Positions 36,386-43,729 of a stretch of DNA of 64,000 bases are shown here, in pieces. A model generated the notes under the pieces. That model ran no database searches. It saw nothing but the letters and a program-made list of their open reading frames with translations, and was not told where the DNA came from. Position 1 is the stretch's first letter, and each line of letters starts with the position of its first letter. Origin of the DNA: Aerosticca soli (GTDB taxonomy: Bacteria; Pseudomonadota; Gammaproteobacteria; Xanthomonadales; Rhodanobacteraceae); NCBI RefSeq assembly GCF_003967035.1, contig NZ_AP018560.1:767001-831000 (forward strand), given 5' to 3'. The position numbers were made by a program, and so were the translations under genes.

Positions 36386-38044
36386 TCAGCGCAGTCCGTA
36401 GATGTCGCGCGCCTCGCGCGGGCTGATGTAGCCGTCGCGCAGATCGGCCAGCACGCGTTCGCGGGGGCGTTCGGCCGGGTTGCCGTAACCGCCGCCGTTG
36501 CCGGTGACTACGCGCACCACGTCGCCGGCGACGAGCGGCACCGCGTCGGCATAGGCGTAGCGTTCGCGGGTTCCGTCGCGACGCAACACCTCGATGTAGT
36601 TGGGCGTACCCTCGCCGCCGCCGGCCAGACCCCAGGGCGGGAACTTCGAACGGGTATAGCCGCAGGTCACCGTGCCGTGTTCGTAGCGGATGCGGTAATC
36701 GATCTTGAGCCCCTTGCCGCCGCGCCAGGCGCCGTGGCCGCCGCCCTCGTCGTTCAGGGCGATGGCATCGACCAGCAGGCCATGGCGGGCCTCGCAGATC
36801 TCCGCCGGGCAGTTGAAGGTATCGCCGTGGAAGGCCGAATACAGCGCGTTGATGCCGTCGGCGCCGTGGCGTGCGCCCCAGCCGCCGATTTCCGGCTCGA
36901 CGATCAGCACGTCGCGGCCGGTATCGGGGTGGCGACCGCTCAAATAGGTGCCGCAGATGGAGGCGAAATGACCGGCGGGCAGGCGCTCGGGCATGGATTC
37001 GGCCAGGCAGCGCATGATGACGTCGTAGATGCGGATCTCCTGCTCGTAGTAGATGCCCATCGCCGCGCCTTCGGTGGCGTGGAAGATCGAGCCTTCGCGG
37101 GTCAGTACGCGCAACGGGCGGAAGCTGCCGCCATTGCACACGCCCTGCGGCGCGGTGACGTTCTTGAGCACCATCTGGCCGACGATGGTCGAGCCATCGA
37201 CGCTGGAATTGTTGGGTCCTTCGTCCTGGTCCGGATTGTCGGTGAGGTCGATGGTGAAATGATCCGGGCCGATCTCCACCGTGGCCTTGAACACGCGCCC
37301 GTCGTCCTGTTCCTCGGCGATGCTCCAGCGGCCGTGCGGCAGCGCGGCGAGCGCCTGCAGGGTGATCTGCTCGCCGTAATCGAGGTACTGGCGGATGGCT
37401 TCCAGCACGGTATCGGTGCCGTATTTGGCGGCCAGTTCCTGCAGGCGGCGCTCGCCCACGCGTACCGCGGCGATCGAGGCCCACAGGTCGCCTTCCAGAT
37501 AGTCGGGCATGCGGCTGTTGGCCTTCATGATGCGCAGCACCGAATCGATCGGCACGCCGTGCTCGAACAGCTTGACCGCGGGCAGCCGCAGGCCCTCCTG
37601 CCAGATCTCCCGTGCCGCGGGTGACACCGAACCCGGCGCCATGCCGCCGACGTCGGTCCAGTGCGCGATCACCGCCGTCCAGGCGATCAGCGTTTCGCCG
37701 GCGAACACCGGCAGCGCGATCACCATGTCGTTCAAATGGGTGACGCCGCCATACCACGGATCGTTGGTGGCGTAGACGTCGCCGGGGCGGATGCTCTCGT
37801 GCGGATGCTCGCGCAGGATCGCCTTGACCGTCTTGTCGATGACGCCGACGAAGGCGGGAATGCCGGCGCCGGAACTCGCCAGTTCGCCATGGGCGTCGGT
37901 GACGCCGGTGCCGGCATCGAGTACCTCGTAGATGATCGCGCTCATCGCCGTCTTGCGCAGGGCGGCGAACATTTCGTCGCTGGTCGCCTGCAGGGCGTTC
38001 TGGATGATTTCCAGGGTGATCGGATCGTAGTTGGCCTGGTTCAT
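36386..38044 (-). CDS. hyuB: HyuB-type hydantoinase/oxoprolinase/carboxylase subunit
   Basis: A 552-residue protein of the hydantoinase B family. Typical segments are DPITLEIIQNALQATSDEMF at the start, then GDVYATNDPWYGGVTHLND, AIAHWTDVGGMAPGS (AV form here) and NEGGGHGAWRGGKGLKIDYR. With HyuA it forms ATP-dependent enzymes that open hydantoins or 5-oxoproline, or carboxylate ketones; the substrate cannot be told. ATG 38044 is preferred to 38050, because GGAGA lies 6 bases before it but touches the earlier codon. It is separated from hyuA by 25 bases. Confidence 0.9.
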   Translation of the reverse strand: MNQANYDPITLEIIQNALQATSDEMFAALRKTAMSAIIYEVLDAGTGVTDAHGELASSGAGIPAFVGVIDKTVKAILREHPHESIRPGDVYATNDPWYGGVTHLNDMVIALPVFAGETLIAWTAVIAHWTDVGGMAPGSVSPAAREIWQEGLRLPAVKLFEHGVPIDSVLRIMKANSRMPDYLEGDLWASIAAVRVGERRLQELAAKYGTDTVLEAIRQYLDYGEQITLQALAALPHGRWSIAEEQDDGRVFKATVEIGPDHFTIDLTDNPDQDEGPNNSSVDGSTIVGQMVLKNVTAPQGVCNGGSFRPLRVLTREGSIFHATEGAAMGIYYEQEIRIYDVIMRCLAESMPERLPAGHFASICGTYLSGRHPDTGRDVLIVEPEIGGWGARHGADGINALYSAFHGDTFNCPAEICEARHGLLVDAIALNDEGGGHGAWRGGKGLKIDYRIRYEHGTVTCGYTRSKFPPWGLAGGGEGTPNYIEVLRRDGTRERYAYADAVPLVAGDVVRVVTGNGGGYGNPAERPRERVLADLRDGYISPREARDIYGLR

Positions 38045-38069
38045 GGGCATTCTCCGCGGCAGGCGCTTT

Positions 38070-40145
38070 TCAGGCGCCGTGACCCTCGAGCTGGATGTGG
38101 ATGTTGCCGTACTCGTCCACGTGCACGTGCTGGCCGGGATGGACCACGGTGGTGGTGCCGGATTGTTCGATCACCGCCGGGCCGCGAAAGCGCATGCCCG
38201 GTTCCAGCGCGTCGCCGTCGTAGATGTCGGCCGGGTGCACGCCATCGAGCAGGAAGTCGACGCTGCGCACGCCCTTCAGGGTGTCCTGGAGGCGCCGCCC
38301 GCTGACCGGCTGCGGCTCCAGGGTCAGCTTGCCGACCTCGGCGGTGGCCACCAGATGCAGGCCGACGAACTCGACCGGCGCCTCCAGCCGATAGCTGTAT
38401 TCGCGCTGATAAATGCGATGGAAATCCTCGCGCAGAGCAGCCACGTCCAGCGGCCCGGCCGGCAGCGGCACCTCGACGGCATGCTCCTGGTTCTGGTAGC
38501 GGAAGCGTCCGTGCATGGCCAAGTGCACCCGCGCGGCGGCGATGCCTTCCGCGGCGAAGCGCTGCAGCGCGGTACGGCCCACCTCGTCCATCAGCGCCGA
38601 GATGGCGCCGACGTGCGCGGGCTCGAAGTCGAGCAGGCGGGTGACGAAGAAATCGCGGCGCAGGTCCGACATCAGCATGCCGAAGGCGGAGAACACCCCG
38701 GCCGCCGCCGGCACGATCACCTTGCGGATGCCCAGCTCGGCGGCGAGTGCGGTGCCGTGCATGGCGCCGCCGCCGCCGAACACCACCAGGGTGAAGTCGC
38801 GCGGATCGCGCCCGCGGTTGAGCGAGACCAGCTTGAGCGCATTGACCATGTTGTTGTTGGCCAGGCGCAGGATGCCGCGCGCCACCTCGATGCGGTCCAG
38901 ACCGAGCCGCCTGCCGAGAGCGTCGAGCGCGCGGTCCACCGCCGCCATGTCGGCACGCATGCTGCCGCCGCAGAAGAATTCCGGATTGATCCGGCCGAGC
39001 GCCAGGTTGGCGTCGGTGGTGGTGGCCGCCTGGCCGCCGCGGCCATAGGCGGCCGGCCCCGGCGAGGCGCCCGCACTCTGCGGACCGACATGCAGCTTGC
39101 CGAAATCGTCCACCCAGGCGATCGAGCCGCCGCCGTTGCCGATCTCGACCAGGTCCACCACCGGCACCATGATCGGGTAGCCGGCCGAACGCGGCGTGCG
39201 CTCGATCCAGTAGTCGGAGGTGATGGTGACCTCGCCGTTCTCGATCAGCGCGCATTTGGCGGTGGTGCCGCCGATGTCCAGGGCGAGCACGTTGGGCTCG
39301 CCGAGCAGGCGGCCGAGTGCGGCGGCGCCGAGGAAGCCGCTGGCCGGGCCGGACTCGACCATGGTGATCGGGATCGCGCGGGTCGCCTCGACGGTTTCCA
39401 CGCCGCAGTTGGACTGCATGATGTAGAGCGGTCCGCGATAGCCGCGCTCGCCCAGCCCCGTGGTCAGGCGGTCGAGGTAGCGCTCGGCCACCGGCTGCAC
39501 GTAGGCCGAGAGCACGGCCGTGTTGCTGCGTTCGTACTCCCGCCACTCGCGGGTGATCTGATGCGAGGCGACCACGCTCACCTGCGGCCACAGCCGGCGC
39601 ACCTCGGCCAGCACGGCTTGCTCGTGCGCGGTGTTGGCGTAGGCGTGCAGGAGGCAGATCGCCATCGCTTCGACGCCGGCGGCGCGGAAGTCATCCAGGA
39701 TGCCGGGCAGGGCGGCAAGATCCAGTGGCTCGAGCTCTTGGCCGCGATAGTCCATGCGGCCGGGCAGCTCGCGGCGCAGATGGCGCGGTACGAAGGGCGC
39801 CGGCTTCACGTAATTGAGGTTGAAGAAGTCGGGCCGGTTGCCGCGCGCGATTTCTAGCACGTCGCGAAAACCACGGGTGGTGATGAGGCCAGTGCATGCG
39901 CCCTTGCGTTCGGTCAGCGCATTGATGATCACCGTGGTGCCGTGCGCCATGAAGGCGACCTCGGCGAGCGCGAGACCGCCCTTGTCGAGTACGTCGAGCA
40001 CGCCGCGTTCGAAATCGGGCGGCGTGGTGTCGGCCTTGGCGGTACGCACCACCTGACGGCCGGTGACCGGATCGCGGCTGAAGCAGACCAGGTCGGTGAA
40101 CGTGCCGCCGACGTCGGTGGCTACGCGTAGTTGCGGTTCGGACAT
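38070..40145 (-). CDS. hyuA: HyuA-type hydantoinase/oxoprolinase/carboxylase subunit
   Basis: A 691-residue protein of the hydantoinase A family with the ATP-binding ASKHA fold. Phosphate 1 motif TDVGGTFTDLVCF is at the start. Phosphate 2 motif VLALDIGGTTAKCAL and the adenosine-side VVFGGGGAMHG follow. Segments HGTTVIINALTERKGACTGL and SNTAVLSAYVQP are typical. ATG 40145 has GGAA 7 bases upstream, while ATG 40157 has no ribosome site. With HyuB it probably performs the ATP-driven step of a catabolic pathway for the compound taken up by the neighbouring transporters. Confidence 0.9.
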   Translation of the reverse strand: MSEPQLRVATDVGGTFTDLVCFSRDPVTGRQVVRTAKADTTPPDFERGVLDVLDKGGLALAEVAFMAHGTTVIINALTERKGACTGLITTRGFRDVLEIARGNRPDFFNLNYVKPAPFVPRHLRRELPGRMDYRGQELEPLDLAALPGILDDFRAAGVEAMAICLLHAYANTAHEQAVLAEVRRLWPQVSVVASHQITREWREYERSNTAVLSAYVQPVAERYLDRLTTGLGERGYRGPLYIMQSNCGVETVEATRAIPITMVESGPASGFLGAAALGRLLGEPNVLALDIGGTTAKCALIENGEVTITSDYWIERTPRSAGYPIMVPVVDLVEIGNGGGSIAWVDDFGKLHVGPQSAGASPGPAAYGRGGQAATTTDANLALGRINPEFFCGGSMRADMAAVDRALDALGRRLGLDRIEVARGILRLANNNMVNALKLVSLNRGRDPRDFTLVVFGGGGAMHGTALAAELGIRKVIVPAAAGVFSAFGMLMSDLRRDFFVTRLLDFEPAHVGAISALMDEVGRTALQRFAAEGIAAARVHLAMHGRFRYQNQEHAVEVPLPAGPLDVAALREDFHRIYQREYSYRLEAPVEFVGLHLVATAEVGKLTLEPQPVSGRRLQDTLKGVRSVDFLLDGVHPADIYDGDALEPGMRFRGPAVIEQSGTTTVVHPGQHVHVDEYGNIHIQLEGHGA

Positions 40146-40181
40146 GGCAGATTCCATACGGAAAAACGGATGGCTGGACGT

Positions 40182-40565
40182 TTAGTGCGCTGCAGATGAC
40201 TGGTCGGCGACGATGCGCCAGCCGACCGGCAGCCGCCGCAGAATCAGGGTGTAGTTGCCGTGCGCGCGGTCGGCGCCGGTGTCCACCGCATAGCTGCCGA
40301 AGACCATGGCGTGCTCCTCGCCAAGGAATTCGACCTCGGCGTCGCCGAACGTGAGCCGGCCCTCCAGGCGATTCTGTCCGTAGCGTTCGCGATAGCTCTG
40401 ATAGAGCGCCGTCCAGCCGCGCACGGGAGGGTTGCCGTTGGCGTAACGCAGTTGAGGGTGCGACCAGTAGCCCTCCATGAAGGCGTCGAGGTCACCGCGG
40501 TTCCAGGCCGCGGCCTGCCGTTCGAGCAGAGCGAGGATCTCGGCGCGGTCATCGTCTGGATGCAT
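40182..40565 (-). CDS. SnoaL/DUF4440-like NTF2-fold protein
   Basis: A 127-residue protein of the NTF2-like fold (LLERQAAAWNRGDLDAFMEG, then RYANGNPPVRGWTALYQSYR and NYTLILRRLPVGWRIVADQS). Members include small isomerases, hydrolases and proteins of unknown role. It is the first gene of the minus-strand unit, 36 bases before hyuA, and is divergent from the regulator gene. No signal peptide is seen. It may act on an intermediate of the HyuAB pathway, but the sequence does not show which reaction. Confidence 0.8.
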   Translation of the reverse strand: MHPDDDRAEILALLERQAAAWNRGDLDAFMEGYWSHPQLRYANGNPPVRGWTALYQSYRERYGQNRLEGRLTFGDAEVEFLGEEHAMVFGSYAVDTGADRAHGNYTLILRRLPVGWRIVADQSSAAH

Positions 40566-40645
40566 GGGTTTTCAAAGTGATGGCGGCGCCGGGCGCCGGG
40601 TGTGCAAAAAATAGCGAGCACCCGCCGCGACGTGGCCCTTCGCCG

Positions 40646-40673
40646 CGGGTGGCCGGCGTGGTGCCGGGTAGGT
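40646..40673. promoter_or_regulatory. Candidate operator: two CGGGT[GA]GG half-sites
   Basis: CGGGTGG (40646-40652) and CGGGTAGG (40665-40672) stand 19 bases apart, start to start, in the divergent gap between the SnoaL and regulator genes. GCCGGGTAGGT here (40663-40673) recurs exactly at 43549-43559 before the TonB-dependent receptor. There CGGGTGG and CGGGTAG are 9 bases apart, one helical turn less. They may be sites for the MalT-type regulator. Confidence 0.4.
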
Positions 40674-40754
40674 GTGTGGCCGGACGGCTGGCGGGGAAGG
40701 GTGGGACGCCGGCACAGCCTTGCCAAATGGCCGGCATGATTCGGGTGGATCGCT

Positions 40755-40769
40755 GCACACGCGGTGTGC
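40755..40769. promoter_or_regulatory. Perfect palindrome before the regulator gene
   Basis: GCACAC-GCG-GTGTGC is a perfect 6-bp inverted repeat with a 3-base centre, 18 bases before the chosen ATG of the LuxR/MalT-type gene. It could be an operator, perhaps for self-control, or a leader hairpin. Its function is not shown by the sequence. Confidence 0.4.
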
Positions 40770-40786
40770 GGTGTAAGTTTGCTGGC

Positions 40787-43522
40787 ATGACAGAACCGGG
40801 CTCGGGCATTCCATCGACACCCCGCGAGGGCGAGGCGGCGGTCTGGGTGCTGCGCGGCAAATTGCAGCCGCCGCCCCAGCGCATCCGCGCCGCAGTGCGC
40901 ACCCGGCTGCTGGCGCGGCTGGACCGCGCGCTCGAGCTGCCGCTCACCGTGATCGTCTCGCCGCCCGGCTTTGGCAAGACCACCCTGCTCAGCCAGTGGC
41001 ACCACGCACTGACCGAGCGCGGCGACATCCAGGTTGCCTGGCTGTCGCTGGACGAGGATGACGGCGAAGTCAGCCGCTTCGTCGCCTATCTGGCGCTGGC
41101 GCTGGCGCGCGCCGGCGTCGAGCTGGGCGCGCTGACCCAGGCGATCGGCTCGCAGCTGCACGACATCGATGCGCGCGCGGCGATCGGTGCGCTGGTCGCC
41201 ACCATCGCGACGCTGCCCGGCCGCCTGGTACTGGTGCTGGACGACTACGACCGCGTGCGCGGGCGGGGCGTGGATGAAGTGGTGCAGCACCTCATCCGGC
41301 ACGGTGGCGAGCATCTGCACGTGGTACTGAGCAGCCGCACCTGGCCTTCGCTACCGTTGGCCGAGCTGACTGCACGCGGTCTGGTCGAGCGCATCGAGGC
41401 GCAGGACCTGAGCCTGAGCATCGAAGAGGCGCAGGCGGTGGTCGGTACGGCGGTGCCGGCCGAGGCGGCGCGTCGGCTGCACGATCGTACCGAGGGCTGG
41501 GCCGTGGCCCTGCAGCTGGCGGGGCTGTGGCTCAGCGTGACCGGAGCGGGCGATCTGGAGCGGTTCTCCGGCCGGTCCGTGGAGATCGCCGCCTATCTCA
41601 CCGAGCAGGTGCTGGAGGGGCTGGCTCCGGAGCTGCGCGAGTTCCTGCTGGAGACGGCCATCCTCGACCGCTTCGACGTGCGTCTGGCCAATGCGGTACG
41701 CCGGCGCCAGGACAGCGGCGAGCTGCTGGCCCGGCTGAGCGGCTTCGAAGGCCTGCTGGTGCCGCTGGACGACGAGCGCGAGTGGTATCGCTACCACCAC
41801 CTGTTCGCCGAATTCCTGCGTCAGCAGTTGCGCCATCGTCACCCGGACCGCGATCTGGAGCTCAACCGGCGTGCCGCCGAGTGGCTGTCCGTGCATGGCG
41901 ACCTGCTGGAGGCGGTCAAGCATGCCGTCCGCGGCGACGCGCCCGAATTCGCCACCGGGCTGGTGGCTGCGGCCGGCGGCTGGGAGCTGGTTCTGCAGCG
42001 CGGCTTCGGTTACGTGCGCCCGCTGCTGCGGCACTTCGATCCGAAGTTCATCCGCGACACGCCGGTGCTCAACATCACCCAGGCATATCTCAGCATCCGC
42101 CTGGGCGAGATGGCACAGGCACGCGCCATGCTCGAATGGTTCCGCCGGCTGCCGGAATCGTTGCGTCTGGCGCACGAACGCGACTACGTCGTGATCTCCG
42201 CGCTGCTGCGCGATTATCGCGACGAGTTCGGCGACGCGCCGGGCATCGAGGCCACCATCGCCCAGGCCCGCGCCCGTGTGCCGGAGGATTTCCTGGGCCG
42301 GGCGACGCTCTACTGCGTGGCCGCCGTGGGCGAACTGGGTCTGGGTGATTTCGCCGCCGCCCGCGACTGCGCGACGCGGGCGCTGGAGGACATGCGCCGC
42401 GCCGACAGCCCGATCGGCATGACCTACGCGCTGCTGCATCTGGGCCAGAGCTACTACTACCAGGGCCTGCTGGCGCAGGCCGAGGCCACCTACCGCGAGG
42501 CGTTGACCATCGCCGAGGCGTATTTCGGCATCGACAGCGCCCTCAAGGCCGCCGGCAACTGCCTGCTTGCCCAGCTGGTATGCCAGCGCGGCCAGTTCGA
42601 GCAGGCCAGGCTGCTGCTCGAGGCCGGCATTCCCTACATCGAAAGCCATGATGGATGGCTGGACGTCTTTGCGGCCGCCTACGAGACCGCGGTCAGCGTG
42701 GCGCGGGCCGCCGGCGAGCAGCCTTCCGCCTATGCCTGGCTCGCGCACGTCGAACGCATCGCCGCCGAGCGCGAACTGCAGCGGCTGGACGAACTGGTCG
42801 CCGCATGGCGGCTGGAACTGCTGCTCGATCGTCCCGAGATGGCAGCCGAGGCCGAGCTGCAGGCCCGCCTGGACGCTGCCGAGGCGGCGTTCGAGCTGGC
42901 CCGGCGCACGCCCGGTTGCTGGCGGCAGATGCAGGCTTTCGGCCTGGTTCTGGCACGCCGGCATCAGCTTGCCGGACGCAGTGCCGCCGCGGTCGGCCTG
43001 CTGCGCGTGCTCGAACAGGCGTGCGCCCAGGACGGCCGCGCGCTGGATCTCGCCCGTGTGCGTGCGCGTCTGGCGCTGGCCTTGCAGGCGCGCGGTGAAC
43101 TCGCCGCCGCGCTGGCCAGCCTCGGCCATGCACTCGATTACGTCGCTGCCACGCAGGCGGTCTTGACCGTGCTCGATGCCGGGCCGGCGATGAAGAGCCT
43201 GCTGCGCCTGGCCTTGCAGCAGGATCCCGACGCCGCCGCAGGCAGCGCCAGGTGCGCGCTCATCCAGCAGCTTCTCAGCCATGCCGATGCCGCCGGCGAC
43301 GAGCTGCTCAGCGGGCGCGAGATCGAGGTATTGCGCGAGCTGTGCCGCGGGCGGTCCAACAAACAGATCGCGCGGCTGCTCAACCTTTCGGAAAACACGG
43401 TCAAGTTCCACCTGAAGAGCGTGTTCCGCAAGCTCGGTGTGGAGTCGCGCGGTGCCGCCGTCGCCGTCGCCGCGCAGAAGGGCCTTTATGCGTCCGGGGC
43501 GACGCCGGATACGGACGTCTAA
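40787..43522 (+). CDS. MalT-type LuxR-family transcriptional regulator (LAL type)
   Basis: A 911-residue regulator of MalT size and plan. It has an N-terminal STAND ATPase with Walker A SPPGFGKTTLLSQW (about 58-71) and LVLVLDDYDRVRG, a helical repeat region (about 430-840) with TPR-like segments, and a C-terminal LuxR helix-turn-helix (SGREIEVLRELCRGRSNKQI, then LNLSENTVKFHLKSVFRKLG). MalT-like proteins are activated by a small ligand plus ATP. The gene lies between the hyu unit and a TonB-dependent receptor, so it most likely activates both when the substrate is present. The start at 40787 suits the family; the frame is open further upstream. Confidence 0.88.
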   Translation: MTEPGSGIPSTPREGEAAVWVLRGKLQPPPQRIRAAVRTRLLARLDRALELPLTVIVSPPGFGKTTLLSQWHHALTERGDIQVAWLSLDEDDGEVSRFVAYLALALARAGVELGALTQAIGSQLHDIDARAAIGALVATIATLPGRLVLVLDDYDRVRGRGVDEVVQHLIRHGGEHLHVVLSSRTWPSLPLAELTARGLVERIEAQDLSLSIEEAQAVVGTAVPAEAARRLHDRTEGWAVALQLAGLWLSVTGAGDLERFSGRSVEIAAYLTEQVLEGLAPELREFLLETAILDRFDVRLANAVRRRQDSGELLARLSGFEGLLVPLDDEREWYRYHHLFAEFLRQQLRHRHPDRDLELNRRAAEWLSVHGDLLEAVKHAVRGDAPEFATGLVAAAGGWELVLQRGFGYVRPLLRHFDPKFIRDTPVLNITQAYLSIRLGEMAQARAMLEWFRRLPESLRLAHERDYVVISALLRDYRDEFGDAPGIEATIAQARARVPEDFLGRATLYCVAAVGELGLGDFAAARDCATRALEDMRRADSPIGMTYALLHLGQSYYYQGLLAQAEATYREALTIAEAYFGIDSALKAAGNCLLAQLVCQRGQFEQARLLLEAGIPYIESHDGWLDVFAAAYETAVSVARAAGEQPSAYAWLAHVERIAAERELQRLDELVAAWRLELLLDRPEMAAEAELQARLDAAEAAFELARRTPGCWRQMQAFGLVLARRHQLAGRSAAAVGLLRVLEQACAQDGRALDLARVRARLALALQARGELAAALASLGHALDYVAATQAVLTVLDAGPAMKSLLRLALQQDPDAAAGSARCALIQQLLSHADAAGDELLSGREIEVLRELCRGRSNKQIARLLNLSENTVKFHLKSVFRKLGVESRGAAVAVAAQKGLYASGATPDTDV

Positions 43523-43532
43523 ACGGCAGACA

Positions 43533-43557
43533 CTACCCGGTCGGGTGGGCCGGGTAG
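43533..43557. promoter_or_regulatory. Inverted repeat CTACCCG-N11-CGGGTAG
   Basis: A perfect 7-bp inverted repeat 11 bases after the regulator stop and about 170 bases before the TonB-dependent receptor. It contains CGGGTGG and CGGGTAG in direct orientation, as does the site at 40646-40673. It is either an operator for the receptor gene or part of a terminator of the regulator gene; no T-run follows, which favours an operator. Confidence 0.4.
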
Positions 43558-43729
43558 GTCGCCTCTGACGCAAGCCACCCGCCGCGCGCATTGCCGCTGG
43601 TGCCTGCGCGCTTGCACGATCGAATCATCAAGCCGCGCACTGCCAGCCCGTCGCCGGGCGGGCGGAAGCAGGACGATGGTGCGCGGTCGGAGGAGGACGA
43701 AGGTCAACGCACGCGGGGGATCCATCCGA

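Noticed and set aside
34941-37757. A single open frame of over 900 codons covering the MFS transporter and much of hyuB
   Set aside because: The part over hyuB is in a different frame from the clearly homologous HyuB protein and is Arg/Gly-rich shadow sequence. Only the MFS part has real protein features.
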